The notes under the pieces: generated by a model
Databases searched by the model: none
What the model was told of the DNA's origin: nothing
Seen by the model: the letters and a program-made list of their open reading frames with translations, nothing else
Assembly (NCBI GenBank): GCA_903925285.1
Contig: CAIYET010000162.1
Coordinates: forward strand, 1-32,092
Length of the DNA stretch: 32,092 nucleotides
DNA from: Candidatus Hydrogenedentota bacterium
GTDB taxonomy: Bacteria > Hydrogenedentota > Hydrogenedentia > Hydrogenedentales > SLHB01
Direction of reading: 5' to 3'
Shown here: piece after piece, positions 15,701-22,994 of the stretch
Numbering within the stretch: the stretch's first letter is position 1
Layout: the number at the start of each line of letters is the position of its first letter
Translations under genes and position numbers: made by a program

Positions 15701-16609
15701 TTATTTCATGAGCGCCGTGATGTTTGCAAGGCTATACTCGCCCTTGACCTTCTTGCCTTCTACAGTCGCCTTGCCGGTTATCGCGAGGCCCTGCATCTTG
15801 GCCATCATCTGGAGTTGGTTGAAGCCCATATCGAGTCCCATGCCCAGCACCTTGGTCATCGCTTCGTCGGATTCCGGGGTACACTCGATCGTCAGGAGCA
15901 GCTTCAACGAATCGTCCGCCATGATATCGCCCTGCAAGCGAATCGAGCCGATCTCCTTGAACACGCCCATCCGCCCCTCGGTCAACACGCTGCTCAAGTC
16001 GAAACCCTTGGACGCAGCAACCGCCGACGCCATCGCCGGGAGACTCCCGTCGCGATTGTCCAGCACCAATTCCACGGTATGCCCGCCCTCGATCTTCAAG
16101 GGGTCCGTGGGCGCAGGCTTGTTCCACAACGTCTTCAGTTTGGCCAAGAACAACTTGTCCATCTTGGCTGTGCCGTCGCGGCGCAAGAGACCACGTTGCT
16201 TCGCCACCATCTTGTCCGGAAACCATTCGTCCAGCGGCGACGGCAGCTTGAATTCGTTGGCTTTCTGAAGAATGACCGGCCCCAACCGGCGATCGTTTAC
16301 GAACAGCGTCATATTCATTTCGCCCAGTATATAGTCAGGGTTGATGACAAGCCCCGCCTCGTATGGCAATGCATACGGGATGACGGAGTCGGGGACATTG
16401 ACGCCCTTCAGGAATTGCCGCTTGAGGAAATCCTTGGCGCGCGGCACGTCGACCGACAACAGCGCGCGCGTCTCGGGTTTCACCAGGGTGTCGTGGGAAA
16501 CCCGCGGTGAACCCCAGATAACCGCGAACTTACTGTCCGCCACCAGCGCCGCCACAACCACTGCGGCGATCAAACACAACACGACTACAAGAACGATTTT
16601 CTTTATCAC
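15701..16609 (-). CDS. Hypothetical membrane-anchored protein
   Basis: I do not recognise this 302-residue protein. It has one N-terminal hydrophobic helix (KKIVLVVVLCLIAAVVVAAL) and an extracytoplasmic domain of about 270 residues of mixed alpha/beta character, with repeated patterns such as YEAGLVINPDYILGEMNMTL and VELVLDNRDGSLPAMASAV. The C-terminal part (LAITGKATVEGKKVKGEYSL) looks like beta hairpins. I chose GTG 16609, with AGAGAGGG 9 nt upstream, because the best promoter would start transcription at or next to the alternative ATG 16666. It shares a transcript with the TlpA-like gene, so an envelope redox or folding role is possible but unproven. Confidence 0.7.
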   Translation of the reverse strand: MIKKIVLVVVLCLIAAVVVAALVADSKFAVIWGSPRVSHDTLVKPETRALLSVDVPRAKDFLKRQFLKGVNVPDSVIPYALPYEAGLVINPDYILGEMNMTLFVNDRRLGPVILQKANEFKLPSPLDEWFPDKMVAKQRGLLRRDGTAKMDKLFLAKLKTLWNKPAPTDPLKIEGGHTVELVLDNRDGSLPAMASAVAASKGFDLSSVLTEGRMGVFKEIGSIRLQGDIMADDSLKLLLTIECTPESDEAMTKVLGMGLDMGFNQLQMMAKMQGLAITGKATVEGKKVKGEYSLANITALMK

Positions 16610-16672
16610 GGCCAGAAGCCCTCTCTCAGCTACACGCGCGACACGGAGCCACTTAGGCCCCACCATAAGCGT

Positions 16673-16701
16673 ATCCTAAGCAAACGTCCCGCACTTGTCA
16701 A
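16673..16701 (-). promoter_or_regulatory. Sigma-70-like promoter for the anchored protein and thioredoxin
   Basis: On the minus strand a consensus TTGACA (16701-16696) and TAGGAT (16678-16673) are separated by 17 bp. The predicted start, near 16666, coincides with the ATG at 16666 and so favours GTG 16609 as the translation start, with a leader of about 57 nt. Confidence 0.6.
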
Positions 16702-16975
16702 ACACGCGAGTGTGGAGTGCGGCCTACGGAGCCTTTGAGGCGTCGGCTGATTGGATGGTACTTGCATACGAAGAGATGATAAGCCATTGCCGGACTTGAG
16801 CGGGGTTGCGAATTCCTGTATATATGCGTCGCTGGTTTCTGGGAACGTCAGAACCCGCATAGAAACAGCTTGACGTATTTAACGTGTTTGCGGCACTTAT
16901 CTAGTTGTTTCTTGCTGTTCCTTGGCAGAATGTGGAACTGGGGCGGAATTTTGCGAGGCGAGAAGGAGCGGAAAC
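16702..16975. other. Intergenic region between divergent genes
   Basis: This gene-free stretch separates the minus-strand membrane-protein operon from the plus-strand envelope-sugar region. On the plus strand it holds a possible promoter, TTGAGC (16796-16801) and TATATA (16819-16824) 17 bp apart, which would give a leader of about 145 nt. I see no heptamer array, RNA gene or strong hairpin in it. Confidence 0.4.
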
Positions 16976-19603
16976 ATGAGAATTGCAGTCACGCCGAAAT
17001 GGCGCGAGGCGGCAATCGTCGCATGTCTTTTCCTTCTCGCGGCGTATGGCGGTTCGTGGTACTACCTCGCCAATGGCGCCACGCCAGTGGGTACGGGAGA
17101 TTGGTTTGGTCCGTCGGCGATGTTGGCTGCGGGACGGGGATTCGTCGTTCCTGCACTGAGCGCGAGGGAGTGGGTGGATTCGCCCGAAACACTGGCGTTC
17201 CGGGAGTTCCTGGCCACGAAGCGAAACAAGTTGGCGCCGACGGACATCCCTGCGAAACTGAGCATCGCGCAAACCGGTGCTTTTCATCATATCCACTGCT
17301 ACCTCTTCTATAGCGTAGCGGCCGTGTGGCGCATGTTTGGGATCTCCTATACCGCGCTGGCGCCGTTGCTCGGGCTTATGACCGGTCTGTCGGTCGTGGC
17401 GGCCTACGCCCTGTTCCGTCTCTGCATGGGTCGTATCGTCGCGTCCATATGCGCCGTGCTGTTTTTCGCTATCCCAAGCCATCTGGCTTTCATCCCGAAT
17501 ATCCGCGATTACGGCAAGGCGCCGTTCATCTTGGCTGCGTTGGCCCTCATGGGTTATCTGGTCACGCAGCCTGTCGAACGCAAACGGGTGTTGCTCCTCT
17601 GCGCGCTGCTGGGGCTTGACATCGGCATTGGACTCGGCTTCCGGTTCGACTTGATTTTGATGCTGTTAATGGCGGCGCTCGTGATTCTGGGCGGTTTGTC
17701 GTGCGGAATGCGCAAACGCGTCCGGTTGCGTCTTGGCGCGCTGGCGATCATGCTGCTGTGTTTCGCAATTCCCGCATGGCCCGTGCTCCGAAGCATCGCT
17801 GACGAGCAGGATGTCGAGGCGCTGCACATCATGGAAGGGCTGGCGCCGGACTTCGGGAACTACCTTGGCGTCGGCGGCGTGCCTTATCGGATGCTCGATA
17901 TCTACAACGACGCGCTGGCGTACGATACGGCCATCGACTATGCCTATCGAATCCGGGGTATAGACCACAACATCCCCTACTGTAACATGGAATGCACGCA
18001 GGCCACCCGCGGATATCTTGTGTCGTATCTGCGCCATTTCCCTGCCGATGTGGTCATTCGCGCGTTGGCTGGCACGTTGCGGATCTGTCAGTACGGGATC
18101 ATCCAGCTCGGATTGTATGCCCGTCCACTCCCGCAAGGCTATACCGAATCGGTGCTTCCGTGGCTCCTGCCGCTACTGCTGCACGTGCGTGCGATGGGGC
18201 CATGGTACGTGGGAGCGATGCTGCTGCTCGTCGCGAGCCGCCATCTGCGGTTCGGACTCATTGCATTATTTTTCGTGCTGTATCTTGGCGCCTATTCAAG
18301 TCTCCAATTCGATCCACGGCATACGTTCCACTTGGCCTTCCTGCCGGTGATGGGACTTGGCGTTGTCGTCGAACAAGGCGTTTTGCTCGCGCGTGCGATC
18401 ACAAAATCCGGCGCGCGCACGGTACTCAAAGAGGGCTGGCATCACCGCGACTGGATCAATCCACTGTCACGCACGGCCACATTCGTGGGCGTGGCCGCCT
18501 GTCTCACGCTTATGCCGCTATTCGCGACGCGCTGGTATCAAGGGCGTCACGTCGGCGAACTCTATCGACAGTATCGCCAGGCGGAACGGGCGCCTCTTTC
18601 GATCACACAACAGAAGAGCGTGAGTCCTGGAACTTCGCTCAACCTATACCAGCCCCCGGACCTGTTCGCGAGCGCCGAAGCGGACAATCGCTGCCTGCAC
18701 AGCGCCTATCTGGTGGCCGAGTTGACGGGGAACAGCCCGCAGGTGTCGGCGCTACCGTACTATCGTACAGAGACTGACTTCAACAACTATGGCACGCCGT
18801 TTCAGCCAGTCGATCTCACGGGCACGAGCGATGCCGCCCCGCTCCACTTGTTCTTCCCCGTATTCGGAGCCTGTCCGAGCGACACGTGGGGACGCCGCGA
18901 CTTCGTGGGACTGTGCCTCAGCGCCTTTCCGGACGTCCATCTGTTGTCGATGTCGCGCGTCGTGGATCCGTCGGCGCTGCCGTTCCTGCTGACCCTGACG
19001 CTTGCGCCGAATTGGGAAACGGCCCCGCACTGCCAAACCTTACAGCCGGTACCGATACCCAATTACGTCGGAAAAGAGATCGTTACCCGCGGCAATATTC
19101 TGATCAATGGCGGATTCGAGGAGTGGCAGGCCGACAACGTTCCCGCTGGTTTCAACGGCACGACACGCACCTCGGTCATCTCCCGCTCGGCACGCGATAT
19201 CGCACAAGGCCGCTACGCCATGCGCCAAACCTGGCAAGAGGCAGATGTTGCCCACCCGATCCCCGAATTGTTCTACGCGGGCATCGGAAACTTGAAACCC
19301 AATACGCGGTATGGATTCGGGGCTAAGGCCCTGAATCTTTCCGCGAAAGGCATCGCCCGCGTATCCATCTGGCAGTTGAAGGAGGAACCGGGCCAGTCCG
19401 CGATCCCGATATGCATCGCACCGAGTCTGATTAAGGTGGAGCCGGGCGAAGGTTTCCAGGATTTGTATGGTACATTCAAGACTTTGTCCGGAGACAGCAC
19501 AAGCATTTTCATCGTAACGTACACATCCGATTCCGTTCCCCGAGACGCCTTCCCGGTAACCGTGATATGGGACGATTGGCGTCTCGCGCCGTTGCCGGAG
19601 TAG
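16976..19603 (+). CDS. Polytopic GT-C-like glycosyltransferase with C-terminal carbohydrate-binding-like domain
   Basis: The 875-residue protein has an N-terminal membrane helix (EAAIVACLFLLAAYGGSWYYL), a first extracytoplasmic loop with GDWFGPSAMLAAGRGF, and about ten further helices to roughly residue 530. This layout is that of lipid-linked-sugar glycosyltransferases of the PMT/ArnT (GT-C) kind, although no decisive catalytic motif is seen. The middle loop has cysteines (NMECTQATRG). Residues about 705-875 form a separate beta domain starting ILINGGFEEWQADNVPAGF, like CBM4/9-type jelly rolls, placed outside the membrane. ATG 16976 has AAGGAG 8 nt upstream; the TTG at 16922 is unlikely. It precedes wecB by 58 nt and suits surface-glycan assembly. 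Confidence 0.65.
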   Translation: MRIAVTPKWREAAIVACLFLLAAYGGSWYYLANGATPVGTGDWFGPSAMLAAGRGFVVPALSAREWVDSPETLAFREFLATKRNKLAPTDIPAKLSIAQTGAFHHIHCYLFYSVAAVWRMFGISYTALAPLLGLMTGLSVVAAYALFRLCMGRIVASICAVLFFAIPSHLAFIPNIRDYGKAPFILAALALMGYLVTQPVERKRVLLLCALLGLDIGIGLGFRFDLILMLLMAALVILGGLSCGMRKRVRLRLGALAIMLLCFAIPAWPVLRSIADEQDVEALHIMEGLAPDFGNYLGVGGVPYRMLDIYNDALAYDTAIDYAYRIRGIDHNIPYCNMECTQATRGYLVSYLRHFPADVVIRALAGTLRICQYGIIQLGLYARPLPQGYTESVLPWLLPLLLHVRAMGPWYVGAMLLLVASRHLRFGLIALFFVLYLGAYSSLQFDPRHTFHLAFLPVMGLGVVVEQGVLLARAITKSGARTVLKEGWHHRDWINPLSRTATFVGVAACLTLMPLFATRWYQGRHVGELYRQYRQAERAPLSITQQKSVSPGTSLNLYQPPDLFASAEADNRCLHSAYLVAELTGNSPQVSALPYYRTETDFNNYGTPFQPVDLTGTSDAAPLHLFFPVFGACPSDTWGRRDFVGLCLSAFPDVHLLSMSRVVDPSALPFLLTLTLAPNWETAPHCQTLQPVPIPNYVGKEIVTRGNILINGGFEEWQADNVPAGFNGTTRTSVISRSARDIAQGRYAMRQTWQEADVAHPIPELFYAGIGNLKPNTRYGFGAKALNLSAKGIARVSIWQLKEEPGQSAIPICIAPSLIKVEPGEGFQDLYGTFKTLSGDSTSIFIVTYTSDSVPRDAFPVTVIWDDWRLAPLPE

Positions 19604-19644
19604 ATCCCGCACTGGACTGTCCCTCAAACGCTCATGTATCTTAT

Positions 19645-19658
19645 AGGAGTTAGGAGTC
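19645..19658 (+). repeat. Single-arm heptamer copy acting as wecB ribosome-binding site
   Basis: AGGAGTTAGGAG is two TTAGGAG-type units with no opposing arm. The second AGGAG (19652-19656) lies 5 nt before the wecB ATG and is its only visible Shine-Dalgarno sequence. The repeat has therefore apparently been adopted as a translation signal. Confidence 0.65.
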
Positions 19659-19661
19659 GCC

Positions 19662-20786
19662 ATGAAAATTCTCGTCGTCATGGGCACGCGCCCGGAAGCC
19701 ATCAAGATGGCGCCGGTGTACAAGGCGCTGGCGGAACGGCCGGATCGCTTCGAAGCCGTCGTCTGTCTGACCGCGCAGCATCGCGAACTGCTGGATCAGG
19801 TCATCGAAGTCTTCGGCCTTCCCGTGACCTACGACCTCAACGTGATGAAACCGAACCAGACACTCGCCGAGGTCACAAGTCAGGTCTTGTGCGGCATGAC
19901 AACGGTCCTCGAACAATCCCGGCCCGGCGCGGTCCTGGTCCATGGCGATACGACGACATCGTTCGCAACGGCGCTGGCCGCGTACTACACGCGCACGCCC
20001 GTTGGCCACGTTGAAGCCGGCCTGCGCACCTACGACAAGTACAGCCCGTATCCCGAGGAAATGAACCGGCGTCTCGGTGACGACCTGTGCGACTATCATT
20101 ACGCGCCGACGCCCCTGGCGCGCGAGAATCTGTTGCGCGAGAACATCGCGCCCGATCATATCGTCGTCACCGGCAACACGGTTATCGACGCCCTACTCGA
20201 GATCGCCGCGCGCCCGTACATGTTCACAGACCCGCTGCTCGAACGCGTGGGATGCGAACGCCGTCTCGTCCTGGTCACGGCGCACCGCCGCGAGAGTTTC
20301 GGCGAACCATTCCGGCAAATGTGCGCCGCCATGCGCGACCTCGCCCGCGACAATCCCGCCATCGAGATTGTCTACCCGGTCCACCCCAATCCCAACGTCC
20401 GCCGCGCAGTCCAGGAGGTACTGGCGGACCAGGACCGCGTACACCTCATCGACCCGCTCGAATACCTGCCATTCGTACATCTGCTCAAAAAGGCATACGT
20501 GGTCCTGACCGACTCGGGCGGCATTCAGGAAGAAGCGCCAGCGCTTGGCAAACCGGTCCTGGTCATGCGCGACGTCACCGAACGGCCCGAAGCCGTCGAC
20601 GCCGGCACGGCCATACTCGTCGGTACTTCGTACGAACGCATCCGCACCGAGACACAACGGCTTCTCGATGACCCCGTCGCATATGCTAGAATGGCGCAGG
20701 CCGCGAATCCATACGGCGATGGCTTCGCCAGTCGGCGTATCGCGGACCATTTGGCTTCAAGAGAGGAGCTAGAAGTTAGGAGTTAG
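19662..20786 (+). CDS. wecB: UDP-N-acetylglucosamine 2-epimerase (non-hydrolysing)
   Basis: WecB interconverts UDP-GlcNAc and UDP-ManNAc in the cytosol. The 374-residue product has the family landmarks: VMGTRPEAIKMAPV, VHGDTTTSFATALAA, HVEAGLRT, SPYPEEMNRRL, LVTAHRRESFG, VYPVHPNPNVR and LTDSGGIQEEAPALGKPVLVMR. The length is normal. The last residues (about LEVRS) and the stop TAG (20784-20786) come from the first units of a heptamer array, so the natural C-terminus has been rewritten by the repeat. The ribosome-binding site is also repeat-derived. The next gene, wecC, takes the product on to UDP-ManNAcA. Confidence 0.95.
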   Translation: MKILVVMGTRPEAIKMAPVYKALAERPDRFEAVVCLTAQHRELLDQVIEVFGLPVTYDLNVMKPNQTLAEVTSQVLCGMTTVLEQSRPGAVLVHGDTTTSFATALAAYYTRTPVGHVEAGLRTYDKYSPYPEEMNRRLGDDLCDYHYAPTPLARENLLRENIAPDHIVVTGNTVIDALLEIAARPYMFTDPLLERVGCERRLVLVTAHRRESFGEPFRQMCAAMRDLARDNPAIEIVYPVHPNPNVRRAVQEVLADQDRVHLIDPLEYLPFVHLLKKAYVVLTDSGGIQEEAPALGKPVLVMRDVTERPEAVDAGTAILVGTSYERIRTETQRLLDDPVAYARMAQAANPYGDGFASRRIADHLASREELEVRS

Positions 20787-20848
20787 GAGTTAGAATGTCG
20801 TACGCTCTAACTTCTAACTTCTAACTTCTAACTCCTAACTTCTAACTT
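20765..20848. repeat. TTAGGAG/TTAGAAG heptamer array between wecB and wecC
   Basis: The left arm 20771-20794 pairs with the right arm 20806-20829 over 24 bp (two positions are G-U in RNA), with an 11-nt loop ATGTCGTACGC. More CTCCTAA/CTTCTAA units extend to 20848. The loop is nearly identical to that of the array at 25254-25309 (ATGTCGCACAC). The array starts inside the wecB coding end and stops just before the wecC ribosome-binding site. Confidence 0.85.
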
Positions 20849-20860
20849 GAAAGAGGAATC

Positions 20861-22126
20861 ATGAAACGAATCTGTATCATGGGATTGGGCTACATCGGCC
20901 TGCCGACCGCCAGCATGTTCGCAACGAAAGGACTCGAGGTCATCGGGGTCGACGTTCGCGCGCAGGTCGTCGAAACCGTCAACGGCGGCAATATCCACAT
21001 CGAAGAACCGGGCCTGCTCGCCATTGTGCGCGAGGCCACCAGTTCGGGCAACCTGCGCGCGTCGCTCACACCGGAACCGGCCGACGCCTTTATCCTCGCC
21101 GTACCGACGCCGCTGCTCGAAGACAAGCACGCCGATATGCGCTACGTCTGCGAGGCCGCCAAAGCCATCGTGCCCGTCATGCGCCCTGGATGCCTCGTCA
21201 TCCTTGAATCGACCTCGCCGCCCGGCACGAGCCGCGACCTGCTCCTGCCTATCCTCGAATCATCCGGACTCAAGGCAGGTAAGGATTTCAATTTCACGCA
21301 TTGCCCCGAACGCGTGCTGCCGGGCCATATCCTCGACGAACTCGTCGGCAACGACCGCGTCATCGGCGGCTTCACGCCCGACTGCGCGAAACGGGCAAGC
21401 GAACTATACGCCTTATTTGTCAAGGGAAATATTCTACTTACCGATATTACCACTGCCGAAATGGTCAAGGTTATCGAAAACACGTTCCGCGACGTCAACA
21501 TCGCACTCGCCAACGAAACCGCGCTGTTGTGCGAAGCGCTCGGCATCGATTTCAGCGAAGTGGCGCGCCTGGCCAACCGGCATCCCCGCGTCAAACTGCA
21601 CAACGCCGGACCCGGCGTCGGCGGCCACTGCATCAGCGTCGACCCATGGTTTCTCGTCGAGCGTTTTCCCGAACATGCCAAGCTCATCCGTCTCGCACGC
21701 GAACGCAACGACGCCATGCCGCACCACGTCGTCCACACCGTCCTCGGCCTTATCGGATCGCCCGCAGACGCCAAAGTCGCCGCGCTCGGTCTCGCCTTCA
21801 AAGGCAACGTCGACGACTGCCGCGAAAGCCCCGCACTCAGCGTCATCGAACTTCTCAAAAAGGAAGGCATCCGCGTCGCCGTATACGACCCGCACGTCAA
21901 ATCCGGCCCGCCGGAACTCTGCGGTCTCGAAGAATGCTTCCAAGACGCCGATTGCGCCGTCCTCCTCACCGACCACAACGAGTTCAAAAACATCAACCCA
22001 GACCAAGTCGCCAAATTGATGCGCAAACGTGTCCTGTTCGACACGCGCAACTTCCTCGACCACAACAACTGGTCCTCGGCCGGATTCCACGTCACCGTAC
22101 TCGGACGAGGCCACGCCGCACAGTAG
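20861..22126 (+). CDS. wecC: UDP-N-acetyl-D-mannosaminuronate dehydrogenase
   Basis: WecC oxidises UDP-ManNAc to UDP-ManNAcA with two NAD+. The 421-residue product shows an N-terminal Rossmann fold (ICIMGLGYIGLPTASMFA), VPTPLLEDKHADMRYV, LESTSPPGTSRDLLLP and HCPERVLPG. The linker TAEMVKVIENTFRDVNIALANE follows, then the catalytic cysteine in GVGGHCISVDPWF (Cys257) and GLAFKGNVDDCRESPA (Lys314). A good ribosome-binding site (AGAGGA) precedes the ATG. Paired with wecB, it supplies an acidic amino sugar for a surface polysaccharide. A general UDP-sugar dehydrogenase of the same family is the alternative, but the HADMRYV and VDPWF variants fit the WecC branch. Confidence 0.93.
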   Translation: MKRICIMGLGYIGLPTASMFATKGLEVIGVDVRAQVVETVNGGNIHIEEPGLLAIVREATSSGNLRASLTPEPADAFILAVPTPLLEDKHADMRYVCEAAKAIVPVMRPGCLVILESTSPPGTSRDLLLPILESSGLKAGKDFNFTHCPERVLPGHILDELVGNDRVIGGFTPDCAKRASELYALFVKGNILLTDITTAEMVKVIENTFRDVNIALANETALLCEALGIDFSEVARLANRHPRVKLHNAGPGVGGHCISVDPWFLVERFPEHAKLIRLARERNDAMPHHVVHTVLGLIGSPADAKVAALGLAFKGNVDDCRESPALSVIELLKKEGIRVAVYDPHVKSGPPELCGLEECFQDADCAVLLTDHNEFKNINPDQVAKLMRKRVLFDTRNFLDHNNWSSAGFHVTVLGRGHAAQ

Positions 22127-22139
22127 ACAGGAACATACG

Positions 22140-22628
22140 ATGACAATGGCAAGAGTATCAGGTCAATCCGATGTTTCCGCCGAACGAATAGGACGTGCCG
22201 TATTTATCGGATTCTTCTTCGCGCCCGTAGCTGGCACGTTCACCGGAGCGCTGCTCGAGATCATCCGGCATTGGAACGCCGAACCCGGCGGATTATGGTT
22301 CGTGCCAATCCTAATAGGACTCGAAAGTGGTTTCCTGCGCGGCAGCTTCACTGGATTGACGTTGGGAATTCTCACAGGTTGGCAACTTAGCGCCATGCCT
22401 TTGGAACGCGCCACGGGCGTCTTCTTCATCGCCATGCTGTTTGCATCGGTGTTTGGCGCCATCCTGCAAGCCGTATTCACTCCCATGTTTTCCCCGGGTA
22501 CCATAAACGTGGTGCCTTTGGCAGCATACGCGACATGGGCGGCAGGTTACTGCTTGATAGGAATGTTCCTCCTGAGAGAAAGGATCAAATCCCGATCGAG
22601 TCAACAATCGAACGTGCGCTCGTCTTGA
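22140..22628 (+). CDS. Small polytopic membrane protein, unknown
   Basis: The 162-residue protein has about four hydrophobic helices (AVFIGFFFAPVAGTFTGALL, LWFVPILIGLESGFL with LTLGILTG, VFFIAMLFASVFGAILQAVF, VPLAAYATWAAGYCLIGMFL). Its tail is short, basic and Ser/Gln-rich. I do not recognise the family. ATG 22140 has AGGAA 6 nt upstream and lies 13 nt after the wecC stop, so the genes are likely cotranscribed. The tail (RIKSRSSQQSNVRSS) runs into sequence that looks like a gene remnant, so the natural C-terminus may be altered. Confidence 0.6.
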   Translation: MTMARVSGQSDVSAERIGRAVFIGFFFAPVAGTFTGALLEIIRHWNAEPGGLWFVPILIGLESGFLRGSFTGLTLGILTGWQLSAMPLERATGVFFIAMLFASVFGAILQAVFTPMFSPGTINVVPLAAYATWAAGYCLIGMFLLRERIKSRSSQQSNVRSS

Positions 22629-22807
22629 GACAAGCCATGGGTCTTCTCCATGGCGCGAAATCGTGCCGGAGCAGTACTATATGGAAAACACCGGATTGGC
22701 GAGAGGTCCTAACATGCGAATAAAGACGATTCGAGTCTGTTGAACAGCTGGACATGCAGAGTTTCAACGCCTTCAAGAAACAACTGATGAAAGTTCTTGA
22801 TTCATGA
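22629..22807 (+). pseudogene. Possible frameshifted C-terminal gene remnant
   Basis: Two plus-strand frames give consecutive protein-like stretches with no single open frame. One reads WREIVPEQYYMENTGLARG and MRIKTI (about 22651-22730). A second reads RFESVEQLDMQSFNAF and KKQLMKVLDS, ending TGA at 22805-22807. Joined by one frameshift they look like the tail of a lost protein of unknown family. No start codon with a ribosome-binding site fits. Together with the inverted repeat downstream, this marks a rearranged junction in the operon. Confidence 0.3.
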
Positions 22808-22866
22808 TTTCCAACCCCTTTTTAGTGGGTGCACCGATGCAAGCGGCACGCTTCGAGAACGGCCCG

Positions 22867-22961
22867 ATTTGGAGTGCGGCGGCTGCGACGCCGCTTTGGC
22901 TCCGTCTTCGCGCCGGCGTATCATCCATCCAAAGCGGCGTCGCAGCCGCCGCACTCCAAAT
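22867..22961. repeat. Perfect 33-bp inverted repeat (REP/BIME-like)
   Basis: Positions 22867-22899 are the exact reverse complement of 22929-22961, with a 29-nt spacer. Each arm contains its own small hairpin (GCGGCG, 7-nt loop, CGCCGC at 22876-22894), the design of paired REP elements. It lies in the 366-bp gap before the glucuronokinase gene, 34 bp ahead of its start codon. No second copy is in the window. Confidence 0.85.
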
Positions 22962-22994
22962 TCTGTTGCATCCACTTTTAGAGATGGAACCGCG

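Noticed and set aside
21024..22019. 331-codon frame inside wecC on the same strand
   Set aside because: Ser/Pro/Arg-rich shadow frame of a GC-rich gene; wecC motifs are complete in the other frame.
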